A stretch of DNA of 64,000 nt, taken from NCBI RefSeq assembly GCF_026341125.1, contig NZ_JAPEOR010000002.1, positions 1,798,001-1,862,000 of the forward strand. Direction: 5' to 3'. Below are positions 34,043-42,565 of the stretch, piece by piece. The notes under the pieces are model-generated. The model was not told the origin of the DNA and searched no databases. It saw only the letters and a program-made list of their open reading frames with translations. Each line of letters starts with the position of its first letter. Position 1 is the stretch's first letter. The position numbers and the translations under genes are program-made. This DNA comes from Streptomyces sp. NBC_01142 (GTDB lineage: Bacteria; Actinomycetota; Actinomycetes; Streptomycetales; Streptomycetaceae).

Positions 34043-34280
34043 AGTAGTAGTCGTCCTGCTTGCGGTCCCGTCCCGTCGGTAGCAGTTCCTCCCGCTCGAA
34101 CTGCACCAAGAAGTCGTGGTCGTCCAGCATCACCGCGTAGGCCGGCGGAATGTCCGGCTTGGTGGGCTCGGTGATTCCGAGGATGGCCCCCAGCCGGCCC
34201 TTCAGTTCCGGACGCCTGGGTGAGCTGACCACCCGGACTTCCGCGTAGAAGTGGAACGCGTCCTCCGCCGCCTGCCCCAT
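34041..34280 (-). CDS. immunity protein (Imm31-like) for the RHS toxin
   Basis: The 79-aa acidic protein begins MGQAAEDAFHFYAEVRVVSS. It contains RRPELKGRLGAILGI and YAVMLDDHDFL...LLPTGRDRKQDDYY, a pattern I associate with Imm31 immunity proteins. It starts 25 bp after the rhs stop, as toxin-immunity pairs do. The TAA stop at 34041-34043 overlaps the last bases of the IS5 element, so the original C-terminus may have been a few residues longer. Family assignment is from memory and moderately sure. Confidence 0.65.
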   Translation of the reverse strand: MGQAAEDAFHFYAEVRVVSSPRRPELKGRLGAILGITEPTKPDIPPAYAVMLDDHDFLVQFEREELLPTGRDRKQDDYY

Positions 34281-34305
34281 ACCGATGTTCCAGCCCTTCC
34301 CTGTG

Positions 34306-35995
34306 TCACTTGTGCGTGATCTCCCCGTCTAGGGAGACATTCAGATGACTGCCGTCCCGGCTGAGCCAGCCCAGTTGGGCCCGCCCCTTCTTGCTGAGCT
34401 GCACATCCCACTCGAAGGGCTGTCCAGCGGTCCGCGAAGGCCCCTTGATCCATTCATTACCGAAACGGTCCATATATCCCTTACGCGGGCCGCGCGGCAA
34501 GCCGGAATTGACGTTCACGTCCTGATGCGGAACAAAACGGATTCGTCCGGAAGTCGGCAGCTGAGCTTCCTTGATGAGGCCCTTCACGCCGGTTCGGGGC
34601 TGCTTGCTCGGTACCGGCTCGTCGCATCGGTTCAGACCCAGCGGGTCGATGAGCGACAGCGGCGTCTCGACATACGCGTAGTGATTCGGCGCCGGGTCGA
34701 GCCCCAAGGGATCGGCGCTCGCATAGCGTGCGGTTTCCGGCTGATAGTAGCGGAAGTAGTTGTAGCTGAACCCAGTTTCGGGGTCTGCGTACTGCCCCGG
34801 AAAGCGGAGGGGACAGTCGACGACGGTGGCGTCCAGCGACGTGGGGAAGTCGGCGCCCCACAGGGTCGTGCGGCGTTGCCACGACAGCTCACCGTCGGCG
34901 CCGACCAGCTCCGTGGGCGTTCCCACGATGTCCGTGATGACGGCATGGAAGCGCGTGCTGTAGTCGGCTGTCGGGTCTTCGGACAGTTTGGCGAGCAGTG
35001 ATGTGCCTGGTTCCCGGAGCAGCGGTCTGTGATCGGTCTGGGTGAGCGGGCGATGGGTGCCCGGGGCGTAATCCCAGGTGGTGACCTTGCCGTCGGATGT
35101 CTTCCGTTCGGTGAGGCGGGTGTCGTCCCAGGCGAAGTCCGTGCGGTCGGCGGTGGAGCCGTCGTCTGCCAGGCGATGCTTGGATATTCGGCGGCCCAGC
35201 GGGTCGTATGCGTACCGCCAGTGATCGCCGTCCGGCGTCGTCGCCTCGGTCAGGCGGTCCTCGGCGTTCCAGACGTACGTCCAGGTGCGGTGCTTCCCGT
35301 TGAGGAGCTTGCGGGTCTTACGGATCAGACGGCCTTGCGCATCGTGCTCGTACGAGGTGCGGCCGGCGCGGCGGATGAGGGTGCCGGTGAATTCGCGGTC
35401 GCCGGAGGACTCGTGGGCGGGGGCGGTGGCGTGGGCGAGGTTGCCTGCCGCGTCGTAGGCGTACGTCTCGGTCCAGCCGTGGGCCCGTACGCCCGTGACG
35501 CGGCCGATGCGGTCGAGGTCGAACCGGCGTGTGCCCGAGGCCAGTTCACGGATCTCGGTGAGATAGCCGTCCTCGCGGTAGGTATAGGCGCGGTGCTGGA
35601 GGAGACGATCGGCATCCGCGGTGCGCGCTGTCAGGGACTGAGTGGCCAGGCGGTCCACTGCGTCCCAAGACTGGCTGAAGGTGATGCCGTCGCCGAGGCG
35701 GCGCTCGGTCTCGCGGCCGGCGGCGTCGTAGGCGAAGGTCAGCGAGCCGGCCTCGGTGTCGACTCCGGCGGGGCGGCCAGTCGGGTCGTAGGCCCAGTGC
35801 GAACTCAGACCGGACGGGGTGGTTCGCCCGCTGACGCGGCCGAGGACGTCGTACTCGTAGCTGATGGTCCGGCCGTTGACGGTTTCGGTGAGCGTTCGGC
35901 CGAGCGCGTCCCGCTCGATGGCGACCACCGCGTCGGCGTTGGCCGTGTGGATCAGATCGCCCGATGCGCCGTAGACGTACGTGGTGGTGTCGCCC
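34306..35995 (-). pseudogene. RHS toxin gene, 3' part (cut by Tn3-family transposon)
   Basis: The 563-codon fragment has RHS/YD repeats (ISYEYDVLGRVSGRTTPSGL and similar) and the RHS core end FSYNYFRYYQPETARYASAD then PLGL. A C-terminal toxin domain begins after SLIDPLGLNRCDE. The toxin part carries RGPRKGYMDRFGNEWIKG and FEWDVQLSKKGRAQLGW, resembling polymorphic toxin type 17 (predicted RNase class). It lacks its own start region. The 5' part is at 42566-45159; the two join in frame if the transposon and one GCGTC copy are removed. Confidence 0.88.
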
Positions 35996-36000
35996 GCGTC

Positions 36001-36041
36001 GGCCCGGTTCTCGTATAGCTGCCGTTACCCGACAGGTAGCT
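36001..36041. repeat. Tn3-family left terminal inverted repeat
   Basis: The repeat runs GGCCCGGTTCTCGTATAGCT, then GCCGTTACCCGACAGGTAGC. It matches the right end except for TT/CC at positions 25-26 and two later changes. Confidence 0.9.
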
Positions 36042-36099
36042 GTGCGTAGTCGCGATCACTTAGCGCGAGCGGCGGAGCCGGCGTGAGGGAGCAGTCGAG

Positions 36100-36276
36100 A
36101 TGTGACGGAAAGGGATAGTGGGAACACAGTGGTTGATGTGTGGACATTCTGCAGCCCCTTTCCTGATGTGACACAGAATTAAGTATTCTGTGTCACATAG
36201 GCGTTGATCCGCTCCGAGCGACCTGCGGGGACCCGCTTCCGCGGTGGGGGCGACTCGGCAACGTTCTGTGTCACAT
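36100..36276. promoter_or_regulatory. internal resolution site of the tyrosine recombinase
   Basis: The core is a perfect 14-bp inverted repeat with a 5-bp spacer, ATGTGACACAGAAT-taagt-ATTCTGTGTCACAT (36166-36198). A direct repeat of one arm, TTCTGTGTCACAT, lies at 36264-36276, 20 bp before the recombinase start. A weaker ATGTGACGGAA lies at 36100-36110. Core inverted repeat plus accessory direct repeats is the layout of TnpI resolution sites. Confidence 0.8.
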
Positions 36277-36295
36277 CAGCCGGAGGTCCGTTGCC

Positions 36296-37243
36296 GTGTC
36301 CGTTATCCCTCTCCCGCGCACCGCGAGCACGGTCCCGCTCGCGGTCGCCGTGGACCGGTTCCTCGACCGCTTCCGCGACGACCCCGGCACCCGCACCACC
36401 TACGCCGAGACCCTGGCCCTGCTGACCGCGCTCGCCGGCGACCAGTTCACCACCGGCAACCTCACCCCGGAGATCTACGAGGCGGTCATGGCCCGCTGGG
36501 ATGCGCGGGCCGCGAACACCTGGAACAAGCACCTGTCGGCGCTCAACTCGTTCGCCGCCTACGCGCGGCGGCAGGACTGGCTGGCAGCCGACCCCGGCCG
36601 GCGGCTGGAGCGCCGCAAGGTGACCCGCGACCGCGACAGGGCCGTGCCCCGGGCCCGGCTGGAACGGCTGTTCACCGATGACCGCTTCGGCTTGCGCGAA
36701 CGGGTCTTGTGGCGCATGGCCTACGAGACGTGCGCCCGAGCGGACGAGCTGCTTCAGCTCGACGTGCCCGACCTCGACATGGAATTCCGCCGCGGCCGGG
36801 TCGGGGAGAAGGGCGGCGACAACGCGTACGTGCACTGGGAGACCCCCACTGCCCGGCTGCTGCCGCGACTGCTCCAAGGGCGGGCCACCGGGCCGGTGTT
36901 CCTCGCCGACCGGCGCGCGCCTGCCTCCGGCCGCCGGGCGCCCGCCCAGGCGGACACCGACCCGGGCACCGGCCGGGGCCGGCTGTCCTACCCGCGGGCG
37001 GAGTACCTGTTCAAGACCGCGTCCAAGCTGCACGACCCGCACGGGAAGGGCTGCACGCTCCACCAACTGCGGCACTCCGGACTCAAACACCTCGCCGAAA
37101 AGGGCCGCTCCGCCCCCGAGCTGCAGGCCAAGTCCCGTCACAAGCACCTCGGGACGCTGGGCCACTACGTAAAGCTCGGTGAGGAGACCTCCGCCCGCGT
37201 CACCGCGGAGAATGACGAGCACAACCGCCGTCGGCGCCGGTGA
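36296..37243 (+). CDS. tnpI: TnpI-type tyrosine recombinase (cointegrate resolvase)
   Basis: The protein has 315 residues from GTG 36296 with CGGAGG upstream. An N-terminal SAM-like core-binding domain (about 10-100) is followed by a catalytic domain with Arg in ETCARADELLQL (about 147), the LHQLRHSGL box (His-x-x-Arg, about 256-260), then His in KSRHKHLGTLGHY and the likely nucleophilic Tyr in GHYVKLG (about 290). It lies directly after its presumed resolution site. This recombinase would resolve Tn3 cointegrates; it replaces the serine resolvase of classical Tn3. Confidence 0.85.
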   Translation: MSVIPLPRTASTVPLAVAVDRFLDRFRDDPGTRTTYAETLALLTALAGDQFTTGNLTPEIYEAVMARWDARAANTWNKHLSALNSFAAYARRQDWLAADPGRRLERRKVTRDRDRAVPRARLERLFTDDRFGLRERVLWRMAYETCARADELLQLDVPDLDMEFRRGRVGEKGGDNAYVHWETPTARLLPRLLQGRATGPVFLADRRAPASGRRAPAQADTDPGTGRGRLSYPRAEYLFKTASKLHDPHGKGCTLHQLRHSGLKHLAEKGRSAPELQAKSRHKHLGTLGHYVKLGEETSARVTAENDEHNRRRRR

Positions 37244-37600
37244 CCCGCACGGAACAGGTGGCCGATCCCGCCCACCGCACGGGATCAAAGGAACCCGCTC
37301 ATGTCCAGCAAGTCCCCGGCCTGTCGGCTGCTGCCCGGCCAACCCGATCACAACGACACCGCTATCCCCATACAAGTCGAAAGTAGTGCCGCAACAGGCC
37401 GTTCGTGCTCGTTCGAGGCGCGCTGACCGATGCGCGGGAACTTGTGAGCCGTGTCTCTTACTTGCGAGTCGCCTCTGTGGGCCATGGGATTAGCGTTCAC
37501 TTGTGCCGTGCCCGAACGTTTCTCGCCATAGGGCCACTCCCACTCGCCACCACGTCGGCCCTTTCCTCCCGCCGGCGCACGTCACGGAAAGCCCCCCACC
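37244..37600. other. 357-bp gap before the transposon cargo gene
   Basis: No gene is firmly supported. A 41-codon frame from ATG 37301 to 37426 has an AAAGGAA upstream but no recognisable motif. The rest may hold the promoter of the carboxypeptidase gene. Confidence 0.35.
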
Positions 37601-38980
37601 TTGAACGACAAAACCGAAGTCATGCCCCCGCCCACCTTCACCCCGGGCGCCCGCCACCGGCACCGCAAGCCGAAGCAGTTCGGCGCGGGCGCCCGCCGTG
37701 CCCTGGTCCTTGCCATGGCCATACCCGTCACGTCGGCGGTCCTTGCCGCCCCCTCGGCCTTCGCCGCCGACGAGAACACCACAGCGACGACTCCCGACGC
37801 AACCCCGGACACGAACGAGAGCCTCAACTCCGCCGACCAGGCGATCGCCGCGAACCTCAACACCCGCGTCGTCGACGAGCGACTGGGCGGCAACGTCAGC
37901 GGTGTGGTGCTGGACGCGAAGTCGGACGGCACCGTTTGGGACCACAACGGCGCCACCGCGCTGATGCCTGCGTCCAACACCAAGCTCGCCACCGCGACCG
38001 CCGCCCTGACCGTGCTCGGCCCGAACCACCGGTTCAAGACGAAGGTCGTCTACGGCGATGGCACCCTCACCCTCGTCGGCGGCGGCGACAGGACCCTGAC
38101 CAGCGCCGACCTCGCCGAAATGACGAAGGACGCGGTAGCCGGGCTGAAGGCCGCAGGCCGGACCAGTGTGAAGGTCGCCGTGGACGACTGCCTCTTCCCC
38201 AAACCGATCCTGGCCCCCGGCTGGAACGACGGCTACTACCTCGGCTCCGTCGCCCCGGTCCGCGCCCTCGTCGTCGACGGACACGCCGTCACCGACACCT
38301 CCATCGACGCCGGGCAGGTCTTCGCCAAGCAACTCGCCACCCATGGCATCACCGTGGACGGCGACGTCACCCGCCGGACGGCGGACATCACCGACGTACC
38401 GGTGGCCCGACACAAGTCCGCCAAGCTGTCGGACATCGTCCACCGCATGATCAAGGTTAGCGACAACAACGCCGCCGAGACCCTGCTGCGGATGACCGCG
38501 CTGCGCGCCGGGCAGCCCGCCACCTTCGAGGGCGGCACGGCGGTCGTACGCGACGTGCTGAGCCGGCGGTACGGAGTGTCGCTGGAGAACTTCGAGATGT
38601 ACGACGGGAGCGGCCTCTCCCGTGCCAACCGCATCCCGGCCCGGACACTGGCGGAGATCCTCGACCTGCTGACGGAGAAGCGCTACGAACACCGTCTCCG
38701 CTCGATCCGCGACGGCCTCCCGGTCGCCGGTGAAGCAGGCAGCACTCTCGGCCCGGAGTGGGACCGCTTCGACGACGCGAACTCGAGCTGCGCGATCGGC
38801 AAGGTCCACGCCAAGACCGGCACCCTCACCGGCGCCATCGCACTGAGCGGCCTGACCCAGGGCAAGGACGGCCGGTGGAAGGTCTTTTCCTTCGTGGAGA
38901 ACGGCTCCACGGCCAACGGCGACGCCATCAAGGACGCGATGGACGGCCTCGCCGCAACCGTGAACGGCTGCTGGACATAA
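37601..38980 (+). CDS. dacB: D-alanyl-D-alanine carboxypeptidase/endopeptidase (PBP4, class C) as transposon cargo
   Basis: The protein has 459 residues from TTG 37601 (GGAAAG upstream); ATG 37622 is an alternative. A basic N-terminus and hydrophobic segment ending AAPSAFAADEN (about residue 56) form an export signal. The peptidase S13 motifs are complete: SxxK in MPASNTKLA (about 126), SDN in VSDNNAAE (about 286) and KTG in HAKTGTLTG (about 405). It should trim or cleave peptidoglycan outside the membrane. Carriage inside a Tn3 unit is unusual and could alter cell-wall antibiotic targets (inference). Confidence 0.9.
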   Translation: MNDKTEVMPPPTFTPGARHRHRKPKQFGAGARRALVLAMAIPVTSAVLAAPSAFAADENTTATTPDATPDTNESLNSADQAIAANLNTRVVDERLGGNVSGVVLDAKSDGTVWDHNGATALMPASNTKLATATAALTVLGPNHRFKTKVVYGDGTLTLVGGGDRTLTSADLAEMTKDAVAGLKAAGRTSVKVAVDDCLFPKPILAPGWNDGYYLGSVAPVRALVVDGHAVTDTSIDAGQVFAKQLATHGITVDGDVTRRTADITDVPVARHKSAKLSDIVHRMIKVSDNNAAETLLRMTALRAGQPATFEGGTAVVRDVLSRRYGVSLENFEMYDGSGLSRANRIPARTLAEILDLLTEKRYEHRLRSIRDGLPVAGEAGSTLGPEWDRFDDANSSCAIGKVHAKTGTLTGAIALSGLTQGKDGRWKVFSFVENGSTANGDAIKDAMDGLAATVNGCWT

Positions 38981-39359
38981 ACGCGCACGTGCGCCCCGGG
39001 TGCGGAGGCGAATTCAAGGGGTCGTTGCAACACGTGATCGGTGTCAGTCGGTCGTGAGGAGTGTATGCAGGCGCTCGGCTGAGGTTTCCCAGCCGAGCGT
39101 TTTGCGTGGTCGGCCGTTGAGTTCGGCGGCCACGGCGTCGAGGTGCCCGCGGGTGTGGACCGACAGGTCGGTGCCCTTGGGTGCCTCTGTGTTTGTCAAG
39201 CCGCTTGGGGTGGTGGCGTAGGCTCGCTTCTGGCGGGTCCGGGAAGTGACTTGTCTGAAGAGCTGGCCGTCGGGGTTGGGCCGGCCGCGCTGGATGCTGT
39301 GGTCGCCCCCACTTGTCCTCCCGGGCCCGCCATCCGGGTGCGACGGCGCTCGTCGGCCA
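38981..39359. other. gap between cargo gene and tnpA
   Basis: Besides the IS30 remnant, 39184-39359 shows only a frame in phase with a tnpA shadow. It may be debris from a second insertion or deletion. No gene is called. Confidence 0.4.
39019..39183 (-). mobile_element. IS30-family remnant inside the transposon
   Basis: The end sequence GGGGTCGTTGCAACACGTGA at 39019-39038 is IS30-like. The minus strand reads PKGTDLSVHTRGHLDAVAAE, LNGRPRKTLGWETSAERLHT and a stop at 39044-39046, the exact C-terminal pattern of IS30-family transposases. The rest of the element is missing; the sequence is unrelated beyond about 39183. Confidence 0.8.
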
Positions 39360-42300
39360 TCATGGTGCGACAGACGTGATCAGCGAGTCGGCGTTTGAGA
39401 CAGCGTTGCCGTCCGCGGCCTCGTGCGGCGGTGCCTCCTCGTCGGACAGCACCAAGCCCAGATCCAGGCGGCTGTTCATGTCCAGCTCGAACCGGCCGTA
39501 GGGGTTCACGTGGGTCCAGAACAGCGGGGACAGGGCCCTGCGGTCGGCTTCGGTGAGCTTGTCCGCCCACTTCGGCTCGGCCAGGACCTGCTGCATCAGC
39601 AGCGTATTGACGTGCACGAGGCTGCTCTGCAAAAGGTGCAGGGCGAGCATCGAGACCTCCTGACTCTCCTTGTCGGCACCGGTCAGATCGCCGTCCTTGC
39701 CGTAGAACAGGTCCTGGTTCGCCGAGTTCCAGTTCTCCACCACCTGCAGGCCCTCCCCGATCTCCTTGCGCATCTCCACGTCCGACAGGTAGTCGCAGAT
39801 GAACGCCGTCCGTACCACGCGCCCCAGCTCCTCGATCGCCAGGTACGTCGGGTGCTTGGGGCCGCCCTTGGTGAACCGGCGCAGGACCTGCTCGGCCTCC
39901 GCGGTGCCCAACCTGAGCGCGGTGGTGTACTTCACGATCTGGTCGTACTGCTGGGCGATCAGGTCCCAGTCGATCGTCCGGGTGGAGAGCACCGGGGCCA
40001 GGTGGGGCCAGTTCTTGTCCTCGCCCGCGGCCGGCCGGTACAACCGGGCCCGGCCGATGTTCTTCAGCCGGGGCATCAGCCTGAAGTCCAGCATGTGCGC
40101 GAAGGCGAACCCCACGATCGAGGCGCCGTGGGTGTCGGTGTACTGCCGGTCGACCTCCATGTCGGTGCAGTGCCGCAGCACCCCCTCGATCATCGAGGCG
40201 ACCTCGGAGGCCGAACAGGACTTCAGCTGGCTGTAAATACACACCGATTTTCGTTCTACATGCCAATAAATCATGACACCCGGGCCCCGGTACCGCTGGT
40301 GCCACTCCGTCATGAAGTTGCTGGACCAGGCTCCGAACTTGCGACTGTCGGAGGCGCAGGCCGTCCCGCTGCCCCACCACATCTCATCGCGGACCGCGAA
40401 GGTGGCGTTGACCAGCTTCACCAGCGCGGCGCGCATGTTGGCCCGGTTCACGAACAGGTGCCGCACCCGGCGAAGCGTCGCCTCCGACTCGCCGTGCTTG
40501 CCCGTCACCGCGACACGCTTGATACCCATGTTCGTACCCAGCCCGAAAAGCACCAAAAGCAGCCGTCTCCGGAGCACGTCCCTGGACAGGTTCTCCCTCG
40601 TTGCCACCGAGGTGAACTCGGCGATGAAATCGGTGTCGAACTCCGCGTACTTCAAGATGTCCAGCAAATCGATGGTGCCCCAGCGCCGTTCGATCTCCCC
40701 CTTCACCGCGACCAGGTTCTCCGGCTCCTCCTGCTTGGGCCGCGGCGAGACCCGGATCCACCCCTCGCCGTTCCTCTTGACGATCGCCACCCCGCCCGTG
40801 GTGTCCTGCGCGAGCGCGGCCTCGAACCGGTCCAGGGCCTCGCGGTGCTTCTTCTGCAGGGCTGCGATGAACTTCGCCGGGTCCTGGGGCTTTTGGATCG
40901 CGTCGTAGTGAACATCCCGGTTGTCCTCGAAATCGGCCGGCAGATCGTCCTCCGGGTTGCGCCACCGGTTCGCCCCCACCACCCATATCTCCCGGCGCCG
41001 CAACGCTTCGCGCAGGCTGACCAGCACGCACAACTCGTACGGGATGCGCTCGACGCGGCCCTTGTCGTCCACCACCGCGGCCCGCCACTGATCGGGCACC
41101 ACACCCTCAAGCGGCACGCTCTCCGCCGCGTCGAAGAACGCGCCCTCCTTGGCGATGGGCTGGTCCAGGTACCGCTGGAGCAGGTCGATCGCGTCCATCA
41201 CCGGCCGGTACGCGGTGTTGTTGCATTTGAGCGTCAGCGCCTTCAGCAGCGGCGCCAGCATCCGCCGCCAGTGCGCCGAATACGCCGATCGCAGCACCGT
41301 ACGGATACGCGCCTTGTACTTGGCCTCGTTCGCCGCGGCCTCCGCAGCGAGAGCCTTCAACGTCTTCTCCCCGCCGACGACGGGGTAGATCACCTTGCGG
41401 ACCGTGCCGGAGGGCTCGGACAAGGCCGCCTCGGCGACCCGCAGCATCATCGCCTCCTTGCCCCGCACCTTCTTCAACTCGCCGGTCAGCTCCTTGTCGA
41501 CCTTCTTCTCCGCCCTGGTATTGATCTTCAAGACCAGCTGGATGAACAGCTCCACCAGCGAGTCGGTGATCTCCGTGTGCCGCACGTGACACAACGCGGC
41601 CAGCAGCGTCAGCCGCATCGGCGGCTTCATCCGCTCCAGGTTCGCCGGGTACTCCTTCGAAGCCCGCGCCCGCCAGGCGTCCACCTGCTTCTCCGACACA
41701 TCCGCGAACAGGTCCGCCGGCAACTCCAGCTTCCGCACCCGCTGGAGCTTGTCCACCTCCGCGAACAAACTCTCCAGCCCCGGCGCCCCCGGGTCCGCCT
41801 TGAGCTCGGTGAAGAACGACCGGCCGCCACCGGCCACCGCCTGGTCCCCGGGCGACTCCTCGCCCGCCCCGCCGGCCACCAGGTCCTCCAGTCTGGACCG
41901 GGTCGTGTGGGAGAGCCGGTCCACGGTCCTACGGCAGAACTGCGCGTCGAAGTCGTTGACCGCCTTGCCCACCAGGCGCCGGACCTTCCCTGGTGCCGGC
42001 GGCTCGATGTGATCGTTGCGGCACCGGGCCACCACCGCCTCCGCCAGCCGCTCGCGGGATATCTCCACCCCGCACAGCTCCGCCGTCAGCCACTCGGCCA
42101 ACTTCTCCTGGTCCTCCCCGGTGGACTCCCGGAAACCGAACGCCTCCCGGATCTCCGTCCGGTGACGGGTCGCCGTCCGGCCCTGCCAGTCGTACGCCGC
42201 CCACTGCTCCGCCGACACCTTCACCTGCTGGGACACATAGGACACAGCCCCAGCCGGGACCTCCTTGGCGGTCTCCGGGAACCTCGCCTCGATCTCGAAG

Positions 42301-42437
42301 AACTTCAGCAGCATCGCGAAGCCCAGCCTGTTCGCCCCGGACTTGTTCCGCAGCTTCGCGGTGCCGTCTTCGAGCAGCGTCCAGACCTCGATCAGCTCTT
42401 CCGGTTCCCAGTCCTGCTGCACCCTGTACTCCTTCAA
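39360..42437 (-). CDS. tnpA: Tn3-family transposase TnpA
   Basis: The 1025-aa protein is full length for the family. The N-terminal Tn3 DNA-binding region ([20 protein letters not shown], then [17 protein letters not shown]) is followed by the long central part and the DDE domain. The first acidic residue is in [14 protein letters not shown] (about 770) and the C-terminal Glu region lies near 880-900. It copies the element by replicative transposition, producing cointegrates resolved by the tyrosine recombinase at 36296. The start lies 128 bp from the right terminal repeat. Confidence 0.94.
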   Translation of the reverse strand: MKEYRVQQDWEPEELIEVWTLLEDGTAKLRNKSGANRLGFAMLLKFFEIEARFPETAKEVPAGAVSYVSQQVKVSAEQWAAYDWQGRTATRHRTEIREAFGFRESTGEDQEKLAEWLTAELCGVEISRERLAEAVVARCRNDHIEPPAPGKVRRLVGKAVNDFDAQFCRRTVDRLSHTTRSRLEDLVAGGAGEESPGDQAVAGGGRSFFTELKADPGAPGLESLFAEVDKLQRVRKLELPADLFADVSEKQVDAWRARASKEYPANLERMKPPMRLTLLAALCHVRHTEITDSLVELFIQLVLKINTRAEKKVDKELTGELKKVRGKEAMMLRVAEAALSEPSGTVRKVIYPVVGGEKTLKALAAEAAANEAKYKARIRTVLRSAYSAHWRRMLAPLLKALTLKCNNTAYRPVMDAIDLLQRYLDQPIAKEGAFFDAAESVPLEGVVPDQWRAAVVDDKGRVERIPYELCVLVSLREALRRREIWVVGANRWRNPEDDLPADFEDNRDVHYDAIQKPQDPAKFIAALQKKHREALDRFEAALAQDTTGGVAIVKRNGEGWIRVSPRPKQEEPENLVAVKGEIERRWGTIDLLDILKYAEFDTDFIAEFTSVATRENLSRDVLRRRLLLVLFGLGTNMGIKRVAVTGKHGESEATLRRVRHLFVNRANMRAALVKLVNATFAVRDEMWWGSGTACASDSRKFGAWSSNFMTEWHQRYRGPGVMIYWHVERKSVCIYSQLKSCSASEVASMIEGVLRHCTDMEVDRQYTDTHGASIVGFAFAHMLDFRLMPRLKNIGRARLYRPAAGEDKNWPHLAPVLSTRTIDWDLIAQQYDQIVKYTTALRLGTAEAEQVLRRFTKGGPKHPTYLAIEELGRVVRTAFICDYLSDVEMRKEIGEGLQVVENWNSANQDLFYGKDGDLTGADKESQEVSMLALHLLQSSLVHVNTLLMQQVLAEPKWADKLTEADRRALSPLFWTHVNPYGRFELDMNSRLDLGLVLSDEEAPPHEAADGNAVSNADSLITSVAP

Positions 42438-42524
42438 CCTCAGCCAGTTGGATCACTGCATCGTGGCGACCAGCCGCTACAAGCGGAACAAAGGAATCCA
42501 AACCGACGCCGGACAGTTACTCAG

Positions 42525-42565
42525 CGTTACTTGTCGGGTGGCGGCAGCTATACGAGAACCGGGCC
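42525..42565. repeat. Tn3-family right terminal inverted repeat
   Basis: Read inward from 42565 it is GGCCCGGTTCTCGTATAGCT, then GCCGCCACCCGACAAGTAAC. It adds 16 foreign residues and a stop to the truncated rhs frame. Confidence 0.9.

Larger units (their letters stand above)
36001..42565. mobile_element. complete Tn3-family transposon, 6565 bp
   Basis: The ends are inverted repeats starting GGCCCGGTTCTCGTATAGCT (36001 inward; 42565 inward), with about 37 of 41 positions matching. They are flanked by the 5-bp target duplication GCGTC (35996-36000 and 42566-42570). Contents from left to right: palindromic resolution site, tyrosine recombinase, D-Ala-D-Ala carboxypeptidase, IS30 remnant, transposase. 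It sits inside rhs. The architecture is that of TnpI-type Tn3 elements (Tn4430 model). Confidence 0.93.

Noticed and set aside
37301..37426. 41-aa gene in the transposon
   Set aside because: It has only a weak ribosome-binding site and no recognisable feature; coding is not supported.
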